A stretch of 64,000 nucleotides of DNA from Bacteroides caecigallinarum (GCF_016901995.1 NZ_JACJLE010000016.1:1-64000), one strand, 5' to 3'; positions 32,601 through 41,856 are shown, numbered from the stretch's first letter. Numbers and translations are program-made. Notes: a model not told the origin generated them from the sequence alone.

Positions 32601-34805
32601 TCACGCATAACTGTGCATACCTCCAAGTATAAAGTTTACCCCGAAATAAGTAATCAGCACCGATATGAAAGCCATTATGCAGAAACGGTGGAAGAACATC
32701 GGGCTTTTGAAAGAACGGATAGATTCAGTATGCAGTGCTGCCGAGTAAATCAGCATGGTGATGAGTGCCCATACCTCTTTTGGGTCCCATCCCCAATATC
32801 TTCCCCACGACACGTTTGCCCATATCGCTCCGATAAATATTCCGAACACCAGCAGGAATACGGCTGGATAAAGGATTATACGGCTGCTGTTTTCCAGACT
32901 GCAAATCTCATTGTCTCTTTTCCCGCTCCTGTGAAGAATTTCGGCAGATATTCCGTTCAGCATCATGATGGCAAACAGGGAGTAAGAAATCATGATGGAC
33001 ATAACATGTATGCTCAGAAGCGGAGATGACAGAACCGGCATAAGCGGTGTTATGGCAGGATTGCTGTCGCCCATCATTGCCACCAGCAGAGCGAGTCCGG
33101 AAATCATATATCCTACCGATACGGAATTATTCATATGCCTGTAGAAAATAATGCTGAACAGTATTGATACGACAGACATAATCAGCATAGTCTCAAAACC
33201 GTTCGAAACAGGTATGTGGCCGCTTATAATCCATCTCAGCGCAATAATCCCAGACACGTAGCCCAGGGTAGGGAACAGCAGTATAAACAGACAGAGGTTC
33301 GTTCCGTTCTTTCTCTTTCCCTTTACCACATTATAAATCTGGAATATGTAGCCGAATATGCCTATTGTAAGGCAGAACATGGCGAGCAGTTTCAGATTGG
33401 CAAATGAATTGTATATCCTCTCTGCCTTGAATTCAGTATCCGATGGCAGTGAGTTCCCGGCTTCCTTTTTCTGAAATCCTATGATTTTGTCTGTCAGTTT
33501 TTCTGCTCCGCCAAAATCTTTCATTGCCACTTTCTCTGCAATATAGTTCATGCTGTATCTTATGAAAAGCCATTTGTCGCGTTCAATGTCCGATGGCAGA
33601 TTGTCAGGAATGGAGTACCATGTATATGTACCTTTCTCATTGTCGAATACCGGGTATATCTTCAGAAGATTTCCCGTACATAAAGAGCTTATCAGACTGA
33701 ATTTCTCCGCTGCCTCTTCCAGTTCGCGGATGCGCTTTATGTCTTTTTCTGTTTTCAGCTGATTGTCTATCTTAAATCCGTTTCTTCCTATAAAGTCGGT
33801 CAGTCTGGCATACCTTCCTTCTATGCCCAGTACTTTCTGAACATATTTGCTTTTTATGCGGATAAACGGCTCTTCTTTCCAGTAGTCGTAATAGAAGAAA
33901 CATCCTGTCAGTACCTGTTCAGCCGACAGCCCTTTATAACTTTTTCCTCCGTATATCTTTTTTGTGAAATCAATGGCAAGGGTTTGCAGTGGAGCAATTC
34001 GTCCGTTATGGTTTACGCGTATGTTTCCGAAGACTTCAGCTGTACCTGCAGGGAGAGTAGGTGGAAGTTTGTTTTCGGCAAACGATGATGCAAATGGTAT
34101 GGACAGTAATATGCATGCTGCAGATATTCTCTTCTTAAAAGCGGATTTCTTTTCAAAGAAGAACAGTATCATTGAAAGAAAGAGTAGTATATATCCCGTG
34201 TAAGTGACGGCAATGCCAATCGGGTCGTGGCTTACGTATAGTGTGCTTCCCTTTCCGTCGGCATCATATCCCGACTGGTAGAAACGGTAACCTCTGTGTT
34301 TGAATATACGGTTCATCGAGACTGTTCCTTCCGTATCCGAACCGTCGTGTATTGATATTGTGCTAATATAATCCATGGGTGTGGTTGTACCGGAGTAATA
34401 TTCTGTTCGGAATTCCTTTAGCGAAATGCTGAAGGGAAGTTTGTGTTCCTTTTCGTCTGTCGTCTTGAAACTCTGCTTGGGATTTTCGTCCATTCTGAGA
34501 TGTATGCTACCTTGCAGTCCTGAGGTATGGGTTATGAATGCACCTGCCAGTATAACGATGAAGGAGGCATGCATACAGAAAGTGATTATCCGTTTATACA
34601 GTTTCCGTTTTATAATATAGACTATGCCGGAAATTGCGGCTGCGAACCATAATGCCATGAACAGTGGATTGGAATAGAAATGTCGGCTGGCAAATGATGT
34701 GCCGTTTGTTTTTTCTGCTATTGTGGTTGATACCATGATTATTATCAGCAGCGATATTGTGATGACGGTAGTGCGTTTGGAGATTTTCAGCAGTTTGTTG
34801 ATCAT
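32601..34805 (-). CDS. ccsBA: CcsB-CcsA fusion, cytochrome c heme ligation
   Basis: A 734-residue fused System II cytochrome c synthetase. The N-terminal ResB/CcsB-like part has membrane helices at about 12-30, 47-65, 78-95 and 203-222, around a large periplasmic region. The C-terminal CcsA part (from about 475) contains the heme-handling signature WGRYWGWDPKEVWAL (about residues 667-681) and several membrane helices. It moves heme outward and attaches it to CxxCH motifs. It is the last gene of the porin-imelysin-DHOR operon, where the DHOR protein with two CxxCH sites is an obvious client. Confidence 0.93.
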   Translation of the reverse strand: MINKLLKISKRTTVITISLLIIIMVSTTIAEKTNGTSFASRHFYSNPLFMALWFAAAISGIVYIIKRKLYKRIITFCMHASFIVILAGAFITHTSGLQGSIHLRMDENPKQSFKTTDEKEHKLPFSISLKEFRTEYYSGTTTPMDYISTISIHDGSDTEGTVSMNRIFKHRGYRFYQSGYDADGKGSTLYVSHDPIGIAVTYTGYILLFLSMILFFFEKKSAFKKRISAACILLSIPFASSFAENKLPPTLPAGTAEVFGNIRVNHNGRIAPLQTLAIDFTKKIYGGKSYKGLSAEQVLTGCFFYYDYWKEEPFIRIKSKYVQKVLGIEGRYARLTDFIGRNGFKIDNQLKTEKDIKRIRELEEAAEKFSLISSLCTGNLLKIYPVFDNEKGTYTWYSIPDNLPSDIERDKWLFIRYSMNYIAEKVAMKDFGGAEKLTDKIIGFQKKEAGNSLPSDTEFKAERIYNSFANLKLLAMFCLTIGIFGYIFQIYNVVKGKRKNGTNLCLFILLFPTLGYVSGIIALRWIISGHIPVSNGFETMLIMSVVSILFSIIFYRHMNNSVSVGYMISGLALLVAMMGDSNPAITPLMPVLSSPLLSIHVMSIMISYSLFAIMMLNGISAEILHRSGKRDNEICSLENSSRIILYPAVFLLVFGIFIGAIWANVSWGRYWGWDPKEVWALITMLIYSAALHTESIRSFKSPMFFHRFCIMAFISVLITYFGVNFILGGMHSYA

Positions 34806-34826
34806 ATATAGCGAATGTCTGTTTGA

Positions 34827-34864
34827 AAGACCGTCCTCCGATGCGTCGATGGGAGGACAGTCTT
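34827..34864 (-). other. Intercistronic hairpin, DHOR to ccsBA
   Basis: A 13-bp stem (34827-34839 with 34852-34864, one G-U pair) lies in the 72-base gap. There is no T-tract after it on the minus strand, so an RNA-stability or processing role is more likely than termination. Confidence 0.55.
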
Positions 34865-34877
34865 GTATATTTATATC

Positions 34878-36554
34878 TTATATCGAATCGATAAACTTTA
34901 CTATTGCATCTCTGTCTTCTTTTGACAATTCCCTGAATTTCTGTACGGTATAGTATGCGTCACTCTTTTTGTTTCCGTGCCACATAATCGCCTCTATTAC
35001 GTTTCGTGCGCGGTTGTCATGAAGCCTGTCGGCTGTAGCCGAGCCTGTACATTTCTGGTGAAGTCCTCTTCCCCAAAGCGGAGTTGTCCTGCACCATCCC
35101 GTACGGATATCGTTCTCCATGTAAAGCTTGTGCTGAATCATGTCCGAGTAGGGCCATATCTTCTGGTTAGGATATTTAGGAAGGCGGTTGTCGCCTTTGC
35201 TGAAAACGCCGTTAGGGTCGTAGAAATTGTCGTCGCCAGTAGTCCATGACGGTTTGTGGCAGTATGTGCAGCCTATCTGTTCGAAGAGTTCTTTACCCTT
35301 CAGTACATCCGGGTCGTCAACATTTCTTGCTGCCGGCACTGCAAGACCTCTGTGCCATACCATGAAGTCCACATAGTCATCATCGCTCATTTCCACGTCA
35401 AGTTCTTTCGAGGTGAGATAAGCAAGTATTGCAGCCTCGATATCAGCCGGATTTTCGCTTGCCGGATGCCATGTAGGATGATTCTTTTCGGGATCTGCCT
35501 GCTCGATATAATCCTTGTATCCGGCCTGTACCTCAGGATCCTTTGCAGAATATTGTGCATATGTTCCTGCTGCGTCAAGGTAGTGGTATCTTCTGTTTGT
35601 TCTTGTCACGTTTGTGATATTCCACAGGGCGTTTGTTCCTGCTGCGTCCTGCAGAGGTCCGCGGCTAAGTGCATATGTGAACTTGAACGGATGCTCTTCT
35701 TTTACTGTTCCGGGTATAACATCTGTTGGCTTTGAGTTGCTGTACTGTTTCACCCATTCTCCGTTCTTGAAGAATGCCGGGTTTATACCGTTAGGCAATA
35801 GTCCGTCGGCTTCCTGTTTGGTATATTCGGCTTTCAGATCTTCGTCCGAAATGGCATCAAGAAGTCCAGTACCGTAGATACCGATAGTTGATTCTATCCT
35901 CACATCATAGTCTTCCGGCAGTGTATATCCCTTATTGACTACATAAATTGCTTCTTTAGGTATTTTTACTTCGGGATATTGCAGTTCGTATTTCTCACCA
36001 TCGGGGAATGTGTTGTTCCATTCGTCTGTATGGTTTTTCCATTCCACAGTTATCTTGCTTTCGTCCAGCGGAGCCTTGAACGGTTCTACGGCATGTGTCT
36101 GCGGCATACCGGCAAGCCAGCTTACGTAAGCGTCTGTCTGAGGGTTATAAACTACCAGCAGACATCCGTTTCCTATGCTGTTTGTTTCGAATGTTCCGGT
36201 AGGAAGTCTCTTCCCGTGTCCGTATCCTGGGTGGCAGTGTATACACGATGTTCGTATGTACACAGGACCTAGTCCGTTTCTCACTCCGTCATGATTACTC
36301 ATGAAAGGTTTTTCAAATAGTGCTTCTCCGTTCTTGAACTGGCTGTCCATGCCGGCCTGTTCTACTGCCGGAGTTGGTTGTTCTAAGGCATTAGAGGTTG
36401 CCAGAAAAGCTGTGCCTAATTCACCGCCTGTGTAGTACCATTCAGGAAGCTCACCTGGCTGGTTGCCGTTATCCGGTGTGTCGCCGGTATTGTCCTGGCA
36501 TGCAGTCAGTCCGGCAAATAACGCTGTACTTGCAAGTAAATAAAATTTCTTCAT
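34878..36554 (-). CDS. Di-heme c-type oxidoreductase (DHOR) lipoprotein
   Basis: A 558-residue exported protein of the di-heme thiol-oxidoreductase-like (DHOR) family. The lipobox is LTACQ (Cys about 19). Heme attachment sites are CIHCH (about residues 109-113) and CTYCH (about 428-432), fused to the distal GYGHGKR and C-terminal RNVIEAIMWHG segments. It is probably a periplasmic electron-transfer enzyme anchored by lipid. In other bacteria the DHOR gene accompanies imelysin-type iron-uptake lipoproteins, as here. A role in oxidising or reducing iron during uptake is inferred. Confidence 0.9.
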   Translation of the reverse strand: MKKFYLLASTALFAGLTACQDNTGDTPDNGNQPGELPEWYYTGGELGTAFLATSNALEQPTPAVEQAGMDSQFKNGEALFEKPFMSNHDGVRNGLGPVYIRTSCIHCHPGYGHGKRLPTGTFETNSIGNGCLLVVYNPQTDAYVSWLAGMPQTHAVEPFKAPLDESKITVEWKNHTDEWNNTFPDGEKYELQYPEVKIPKEAIYVVNKGYTLPEDYDVRIESTIGIYGTGLLDAISDEDLKAEYTKQEADGLLPNGINPAFFKNGEWVKQYSNSKPTDVIPGTVKEEHPFKFTYALSRGPLQDAAGTNALWNITNVTRTNRRYHYLDAAGTYAQYSAKDPEVQAGYKDYIEQADPEKNHPTWHPASENPADIEAAILAYLTSKELDVEMSDDDYVDFMVWHRGLAVPAARNVDDPDVLKGKELFEQIGCTYCHKPSWTTGDDNFYDPNGVFSKGDNRLPKYPNQKIWPYSDMIQHKLYMENDIRTGWCRTTPLWGRGLHQKCTGSATADRLHDNRARNVIEAIMWHGNKKSDAYYTVQKFRELSKEDRDAIVKFIDSI

Positions 36555-36609
36555 AAGTTAGTTATTTTACATTTAAAGGATGTTTAATACATGTCTATGT
36601 TTTGTTAAA

Positions 36610-36651
36610 CAGTGAAAGGTGTATAACACTATGGTTACACACTTTACACTG
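36610..36651 (-). other. Intercistronic hairpin, imelysin to DHOR
   Basis: A long imperfect inverted repeat: CAGTGAAAGG...TAAC against GTTAC...CTTTACACTG, with single-base bulges. It lies in the 116-base gap and has no T-tract, so it is a possible mRNA processing or stability element. Confidence 0.45.
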
Positions 36652-36670
36652 TAACTGTAAATATTTATTA

Positions 36671-37861
36671 TTAATTTTCATTCAATACGTTTGCTGCTTC
36701 ACTAAGTGTATTTGATACTTTAGCCACTGCTGCTATGGCATCTTTGGTAGTCTGGCTTGTAGCATTCTTTGCGAATGGTTCAGGAATTTTCTCTATAGAT
36801 GTTATTGCGGCTGCTATAGCGTCTTTTACAGCTTTATCTTTTTCGGCATTTACCGATGCGATGAAGTCGCTCACGGACTTGTCTCCGTCGTTGCTGCCTT
36901 CGTATGCATTTTTGATGCTTCGGATATTATCCGCAAAGTCAACAATAGAGTTGAGACTGTATGGCGATTCGATATAGTTCTTATCCTCTTCGCTACTTCC
37001 GTTGGCAGGACGTCCCATTTTCTGTTCAGCCACTTCGTCGGCAATGTCGATGCAGCCTTGAAGGATTTCCTGAGCGGCATCAGTGTAATTGACGTATTTG
37101 CTACCGCCTTGACCTGCATTTAGCATGCTTTCTCCGTAATTGAATGTTGGCTCAAGCTCGTTGTCGGTAAGTATAGTCTGTTTTTCTGATGACACATTAT
37201 CCATGCCTGCCCATGAAGCTTCGAGGCGTACACACTGGAAGCACAGGTCTTCAGCCACAGCCGCCATGTAAATCATCTGGTTTTTGTTTAGTGAATTTAC
37301 GTCTCTTGCCGATGATTTGTCGCCTGACGCGTTGAGCTGGAAGAGCATATACTCAATGGCATGGAAACCAAGCAGACCGTATCCCAGGTTTGCGCTTACG
37401 TATGCACCGCCGCCTTCACCGATGGCATTCATCATGCCCTGGTTGTTAAGCAGCTGTTCCAGTGCCACCTTGTCAAGAGGCCATGAGTCGATATGCGGGT
37501 CGATGTTATAATCGGCTGCTGCGCCGAAAAGAAATGCTTCGCTCAGTTCCCAGTATTTTCTTGATTCCTTCCAGTAGTTGCCTGCTTCTGTGATTTTCGC
37601 CTGAGCTCCGTCCTTGTCGCTGTCGAACTTGTCTTTCGCTTCATTACATGCATTCATCAGTTTGATTGCCGCATCAGCCATACTCTTGTAGGTGGTGATT
37701 ACGGTGTTGTTCACGTAGGGAGTAACAGCATCTTTCAGTGTCTGCTCCTTTGCAGACAATTCGCCTGGGTTTTCACCATTGTTTTCATCGCACGATGTCA
37801 TTGATGTTGCCATGATAGCACTCATTGCTATAAAGGCAGAAGTCTTTAAAATACTTTTCAT
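36671..37861 (-). CDS. Imelysin-family lipoprotein
   Basis: A 396-residue lipoprotein. I take ATG 37861; the upstream start at 37888 adds nine residues before a normal signal peptide. The lipobox is MTSCD. The imelysin signature GxHxxE is present as GFHAIEY (about residues 151-157). The fold is an all-helical peptidase-like scaffold, and members such as IrpA/EfeO bind iron rather than cut proteins. It contains two imelysin-type helical halves. The operon context (porin before, DHOR after) supports a periplasmic iron-binding role. Confidence 0.9.
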   Translation of the reverse strand: MKSILKTSAFIAMSAIMATSMTSCDENNGENPGELSAKEQTLKDAVTPYVNNTVITTYKSMADAAIKLMNACNEAKDKFDSDKDGAQAKITEAGNYWKESRKYWELSEAFLFGAAADYNIDPHIDSWPLDKVALEQLLNNQGMMNAIGEGGGAYVSANLGYGLLGFHAIEYMLFQLNASGDKSSARDVNSLNKNQMIYMAAVAEDLCFQCVRLEASWAGMDNVSSEKQTILTDNELEPTFNYGESMLNAGQGGSKYVNYTDAAQEILQGCIDIADEVAEQKMGRPANGSSEEDKNYIESPYSLNSIVDFADNIRSIKNAYEGSNDGDKSVSDFIASVNAEKDKAVKDAIAAAITSIEKIPEPFAKNATSQTTKDAIAAVAKVSNTLSEAANVLNEN

Positions 37862-37900
37862 TTTAGTTGTTGAATTAAAGTTATACATGTTTGTTATTGA

Positions 37901-39193
37901 TTATCTTGTGAAGAATCCTGCGTAGGCTATGCCGAGCGATATGGCAGGTTCGTTATTGTAAATATCTTTCAGAAGTCCTATGGAATATTCCCCCTTGATT
38001 ACAATCTCTTTCATTGGAAAATAGTTGATACCTGCCGCTATGCGGTTTCTTCCGCAATATTCGTATTTCAGTCCGTTGGTTTTGTGCATTGAGTCATAGT
38101 AATCGTATCTTCCGAAGATGTAGAATTTCTGGTTCTTTGCCCTTGTCTTTTCGAACTGAGAGAAAAGGTCGTATCCGGCTTCTATTCCGGCGGCAATGGC
38201 ATCAGATGCTACTGCCTGTTTGGGAGAAGGGGAGTTGCTGCTCATTCCCATATTGTATTCGCTTATCAGCTGAGCGTCGGACAGGTGGCCATAGTCGAAA
38301 TTTCCTCTGACTATCCAGTTGTGGTCATTATATCCGAAATCGAATGCCCCTATAGCCACTGTACCTTTCACATTCTTGAACTTCTCTTTCTTGCTTCTGC
38401 TCAGAGTGTTGCTGAACGAGTTGCCTACATATCCGCTCACTGAAAGTCGCAGTCCTTTTATCGAGTAATTATCCACTCTGAAAGCTCCTGCCATTGCATT
38501 TGCAATCTTGAATTCGTATGGACTTCCGGCTCCCCCCTGAATCCAGTTCATACGGTTGAAACGGTCGGAATCAAGTCCGGGCAGTAACATGGCCTCGTAT
38601 CTCCATTTTCCTGCCTGTCCCCAAAGACTGATTCCTGTTTCGTGCCATGTACAAGGCATGATGGTGTTTTCACCTTCCGGACGATAAACTCCGAAGAATT
38701 CTGTTGGCATATGATGCTGGTTTGTCCCTCCCACAGGTACTATGATATGTCCCATCTTGATATTGAACTCCTTGCAGAAAGATTTCTGAATCCAGAACTG
38801 TTCGAGTGCCACCTCGCCTCCGCGTTCTATTTCGCTCTCGTATTCGCCGGCTTCTTCCTCTTCTATTTCTACGGCGCTTTCAGTTCCTCCGTGCTCGAAC
38901 TCGATTTCACTACCCAACGACCATCCTTTGCCAAAGTCATATCCCACATAGAAAACAACATGTGGAAGGTCAAATCTGCCGTGACTTTCTCCGGTATAGT
39001 TTTTCGCATCGGTGTATCTGAGATAGTTGTCACTGAAGAAGTTTCTGCTGTAGGCAGCCTCGCCATATCCTCCGAAGGTAAGTCTGCTTTCTTTCTTTTC
39101 TTCTTTCTTGTTTTCTGCACTGTTGTCGGCAAATGCGGCATTGAGTGTAAGGGCCGAGAAAACGGCCGTAAATAAGATTTTTCCAGTTGCCAT
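37901..39193 (-). CDS. Outer-membrane porin of the imelysin operon
   Basis: A 430-residue exported protein with a signal peptide to about residue 22 (NAAFADN), then a beta-barrel-like alternation (LTFGGYGEAAYSRNF, LRLSVSGYVGNSF, NWIVRGNFDYGHL), ending in a C-terminal aromatic/Arg (GIAYAGFFTR). An unusual acidic loop lies near residues 108-122 (EIEEEEAGEYESEIE). It resembles phosphate-selective-porin-like proteins found upstream of imelysin genes. The acidic loop could attract cations such as Fe2+; that is an inference. It is the first gene of the four-gene operon. Confidence 0.82.
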   Translation of the reverse strand: MATGKILFTAVFSALTLNAAFADNSAENKKEEKKESRLTFGGYGEAAYSRNFFSDNYLRYTDAKNYTGESHGRFDLPHVVFYVGYDFGKGWSLGSEIEFEHGGTESAVEIEEEEAGEYESEIERGGEVALEQFWIQKSFCKEFNIKMGHIIVPVGGTNQHHMPTEFFGVYRPEGENTIMPCTWHETGISLWGQAGKWRYEAMLLPGLDSDRFNRMNWIQGGAGSPYEFKIANAMAGAFRVDNYSIKGLRLSVSGYVGNSFSNTLSRSKKEKFKNVKGTVAIGAFDFGYNDHNWIVRGNFDYGHLSDAQLISEYNMGMSSNSPSPKQAVASDAIAAGIEAGYDLFSQFEKTRAKNQKFYIFGRYDYYDSMHKTNGLKYEYCGRNRIAAGINYFPMKEIVIKGEYSIGLLKDIYNNEPAISLGIAYAGFFTR

Positions 39194-39228
39194 GATTTTA
39201 TGTCCGTTTTATAGTTTTTAAGTCATGG

Positions 39229-39259
39229 CAAAGGTATCCGCTTTTTAAAGTGGCGTCAA
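39229..39259 (-). promoter_or_regulatory. Promoter of the porin-imelysin-DHOR-ccsBA operon
   Basis: Minus-strand TTG (39257-39259), 20 bases, TACCTTTG (39229-39236): a full consensus match, about 36 bases before the ATG. Confidence 0.8.
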
Positions 39260-39263
39260 TACC

Positions 39264-39308
39264 TATAATTTGGTAAAATTATACTTAAAAATACCTATAA
39301 GTAGGTAT
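39264..39308. promoter_or_regulatory. Two palindromes, likely operators
   Basis: TATAATTT-GGTA-AAATTATA (39264-39283) and ATACCTA-TAAG-TAGGTAT (39291-39308) are perfect inverted repeats sited just upstream of the -33 box of the iron-type operon. The same positions are upstream of the divergent HdeD-like gene. The second resembles metal-regulator sites of DtxR type in layout only. Confidence 0.6.
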
Positions 39309-39393
39309 ATGAGGCAATCAAATTGGAGATATTTTTGTTATTTATGCAATAAATACTTAAATTCGTATTGATAATAAAAACAAAAATTTTGTT

Positions 39394-39978
39394 ATGAGAA
39401 ACTTTAATTACTATGCATTGAGCAGTATATGTGCTCTTATAATAGGCATTCTGTTGGTGGTATGGCCAGGCGAAGCTGTACGCTATCTTGTGATAACAAT
39501 TGGAGTTCTGTTCCTGCTACCAGGACTTATAGGTGTGTTTGGATATTTTGCAACTGCAAAGCGTAGGGAAGAGGCAGGAATAAAATCGGTATTTCCTGTT
39601 GCTGCAGTGGGTAGTGCTTTGCTGGGATTCTGGCTTATGATTATGCCTGACTTTTTCATTACCACACTGATGTATGTACTTGGAGTGTTGTTGGTTTTGG
39701 CAGGACTTTCGCAGTTGTTTAATTTCATCTCGGTGCGCAGTATCACCAGAGTGCCGTTCCTGATGTATGTTATTCCTGTGTTGGTGTTATTGGCAGGTAT
39801 AGTGGTCTTGGCAAATCCGTTCCAGGCAGCGACACTTCCTTTTACGATACTTGGTGTTTCCGCCATAGTCTATTCATTGACTGACCTGATAAGGCTGATC
39901 CGCTTCAAGAAAAAAGTAATGAAAGAAGAGGAAAACATAGTCGATATAACTCCGATAGAAGAGATTAAGGATAAATGA
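39394..39978 (+). CDS. HdeD/DUF308 membrane protein
   Basis: A 194-residue protein with six short membrane helices arranged as repeated pairs (for example SICALIIGILLVVWPGEAV and GSALLGFWLMIMPDFFITT). This is the HdeD/DUF308 pattern. The tail is charged (KKKVMKEEENIVDITP). E. coli HdeD is linked to acid resistance, but the function here is not shown. It is divergent from the iron-type operon across a 200-base control region and ends in a bidirectional terminator. Confidence 0.85.
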   Translation: MRNFNYYALSSICALIIGILLVVWPGEAVRYLVITIGVLFLLPGLIGVFGYFATAKRREEAGIKSVFPVAAVGSALLGFWLMIMPDFFITTLMYVLGVLLVLAGLSQLFNFISVRSITRVPFLMYVIPVLVLLAGIVVLANPFQAATLPFTILGVSAIVYSLTDLIRLIRFKKKVMKEEENIVDITPIEEIKDK

Positions 39979-40025
39979 AAAAAAGGAAATGCAATGTTGA
40001 TGAGACATAGCATTTCCTTTTTTTT
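39978..40025. terminator. Bidirectional terminator between HdeD-like and AraC genes
   Basis: AAAAGGAAATGC (39981-39992) pairs with GCATTTCCTTTT (40010-40021), with A- and T-runs on both sides. Confidence 0.85.
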
Positions 40026-40875
40026 ATAATTCAGTGTTTCTGTATTGCTTAGGCGACATGCCTGTATATCTTTTGAAATATTTTCCGAAGAAAGAGATGT
40101 CAGGGAAGTTCAGTGAGTAGGCTATTTCCTGAATCGTCATTTCCGTTGATTTCAGTTTTGCTTTCGCATCATTTATAATGAATGAAGATATGATGTCTGT
40201 CAGGGTCTTTCCCGTAATCTTCTTTATTGTAGTACTGAGGTGCTGAGGCGACAGATGCATCTTGTCAGCATAAAAACTTACGTTTCTTTCCGTATGATAG
40301 TTCATTACCACAGTTCTGACAAGTTCTTTCACTATTTCCTGGTTTCTGTTATATTGCTGGTTTACACTCTTTCCGTTCTTTATAAGATTTCCAAGTCCCA
40401 AAATCAGCTGTGTGAAAGTCAGTGCTGCCTGCTCCTGTGTGACAATGTTGTTCGAAATGTTTTTTGCCTTGATAATTATCCTTAAGTAGCTATACATAAG
40501 GTCAAACGCCTTTTTGTCAAGTTGCAAAACAGGCTTTTCGAATATAAAAGGAGTGTATTCTATCGATTTTGAGAATAATGACGAACTCCTTACAAGTTCG
40601 GTAGCAAATCCGGCAAAAATGAATTTACAGTCATCACTTTGCTCCAATATCTGAAAATAAAGGTCCGGCAGCAAAATAAGCAATGTCCCTTTTTTCATTG
40701 TATATTGTGTGAGATGCACTGTTATTGAACATGTTCCTTGGAAACATAACAGAAACATATATCCCGGAACCTTTGATGGAGTCTTGAACAGATGTTTGAT
40801 ATTTCCCGTAATATCCATTCCTGCCATCAGGTCTATGTTTTGAGGTATATAATCCAGTTTTTCTAAATGTGTCAT
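40024..40875 (-). CDS. AraC-family transcriptional regulator
   Basis: A 283-residue regulator. The N-terminal cupin-like sensing part covers about 1-180. The C-terminal AraC DNA-binding domain has the first helix-turn-helix YADKMHLSPQHLSTTIKKI and the second IQEIAYSLNFPDISFFGKYF, ending KRYTGMSPKQYR. The N-terminal pattern fits other Bacteroides AraC proteins that bind small ligands. The target is unknown; the aquaporin gene downstream on the other side of an intergenic terminator is only a neighbour. Confidence 0.9.
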   Translation of the reverse strand: MTHLEKLDYIPQNIDLMAGMDITGNIKHLFKTPSKVPGYMFLLCFQGTCSITVHLTQYTMKKGTLLILLPDLYFQILEQSDDCKFIFAGFATELVRSSSLFSKSIEYTPFIFEKPVLQLDKKAFDLMYSYLRIIIKAKNISNNIVTQEQAALTFTQLILGLGNLIKNGKSVNQQYNRNQEIVKELVRTVVMNYHTERNVSFYADKMHLSPQHLSTTIKKITGKTLTDIISSFIINDAKAKLKSTEMTIQEIAYSLNFPDISFFGKYFKRYTGMSPKQYRNTEL

Positions 40876-40900
40876 ATTTTATGCTCGTTTCTATATAGAG

Positions 40901-40908
40901 CAAAATTA
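40901..40908 (-). promoter_or_regulatory. -7 box for the AraC gene
   Basis: Minus-strand TAATTTTG matches TAnnTTTG, 26-33 bases before the ATG. Confidence 0.45.
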
Positions 40909-40993
40909 CTTTATTATATAATAAATCCCAAAAAAAGACCCATTTTTCTTTATTTCTGCCCTTTTATTTTATTGTAAATGTATTTGATAAAGC

Positions 40994-41036
40994 AAAAAAC
41001 CCTGTATTATAACAATATTTTTGTTGCAATACAGGG
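40994..41036 (-). terminator. Terminator after the aquaporin gene
   Basis: Minus-strand CCCTGTATT (41028-41036) pairs with AATACAGGG (41000-41008), followed by TTTTTT. Confidence 0.85.
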
Positions 41037-41065
41037 GTGGATTTGATATTAAATGACGGGACTTT

Positions 41066-41749
41066 TTAACGTTTGCCTCCGCCTATGAATTTCCATACCA
41101 GTGAGCTGAATGCCGCACCAACCAACGGTGCTACGATGAACAGCCAGAGCTGGCTAAGTGCCTGTCCGCCTTCCATGATAGCCGGACCTATACTTCTTGC
41201 CGGATTGACAGATGTTCCCGTAATAGGAATACATACAATGTGTATCAATGCCAGGGTGAGTCCGATTGCCAGGCCTGCCATGTTTCCGGCGCCTTTTTTC
41301 TCGTCAGTAGTGCCCAATACCACTAGGACGAATATAAAAGTGAATACCGCTTCGGCGATGAATGCCTGTGCTGTTTCTCCGTTGTCGAAAGTGTTGGCTC
41401 CTGTCATTGTAGGTCCTGCGTGTCCGCCGGTTCCAACCAGTATCGACAGTATCATTGCTCCTATGATGGCTCCGATAATCTGGAACACTATGTACATAAA
41501 GGCGTCTTTGGTATCAATCCTGCCACTTATCCATGCTCCGAAAGTGATGGCAGGGTTTATGTGGCATCCGGAAATGTTTCCGATACAATATGCCATAGCT
41601 ACTACTGATAAGCCGAAAGCTAACGCAACTCCGATAGTTCCTGTTCCTGCACCTACTATGTCGGCTGTACCGCCGGCAAATACTGCACTACCGCATCCAA
41701 GCAATACAAGGACCATAGTGCCTAATAGTTCTGCAATGTACTTTCTCAT
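41066..41749 (-). CDS. aqpZ: Aquaporin (MIP family), AqpZ-like
   Basis: A 227-residue aquaporin with six membrane helices and both half-helix motifs, HINPAITFG (about residue 66) and VNPARSIGP (about residue 182). The His in helix 5 (LIHIVCIP) and the Arg after the second NPA form a narrow water-selective filter, so water rather than glycerol is expected. Two starts lie six bases apart; I use 41749 (MRKYIAELLG). It is monocistronic, with a strong terminator. Confidence 0.93.
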   Translation of the reverse strand: MRKYIAELLGTMVLVLLGCGSAVFAGGTADIVGAGTGTIGVALAFGLSVVAMAYCIGNISGCHINPAITFGAWISGRIDTKDAFMYIVFQIIGAIIGAMILSILVGTGGHAGPTMTGANTFDNGETAQAFIAEAVFTFIFVLVVLGTTDEKKGAGNMAGLAIGLTLALIHIVCIPITGTSVNPARSIGPAIMEGGQALSQLWLFIVAPLVGAAFSSLVWKFIGGGKR

Positions 41750-41856
41750 AAACATAAGGTTTTATAGGTTTATGTCTATAAATGTACATATTTTTCTTTG
41801 AAAATAGAAATTAAAAGCCTGTTTTAACACAAAATCAGGTATTTGCTTTCTTTATA

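Noticed and set aside
41073-41801. 242-codon open frame opposite the aquaporin gene
   Set aside because: The aquaporin has both NPA motifs and correct length; the opposite frame is Pro/Ala-rich and is a typical shadow.
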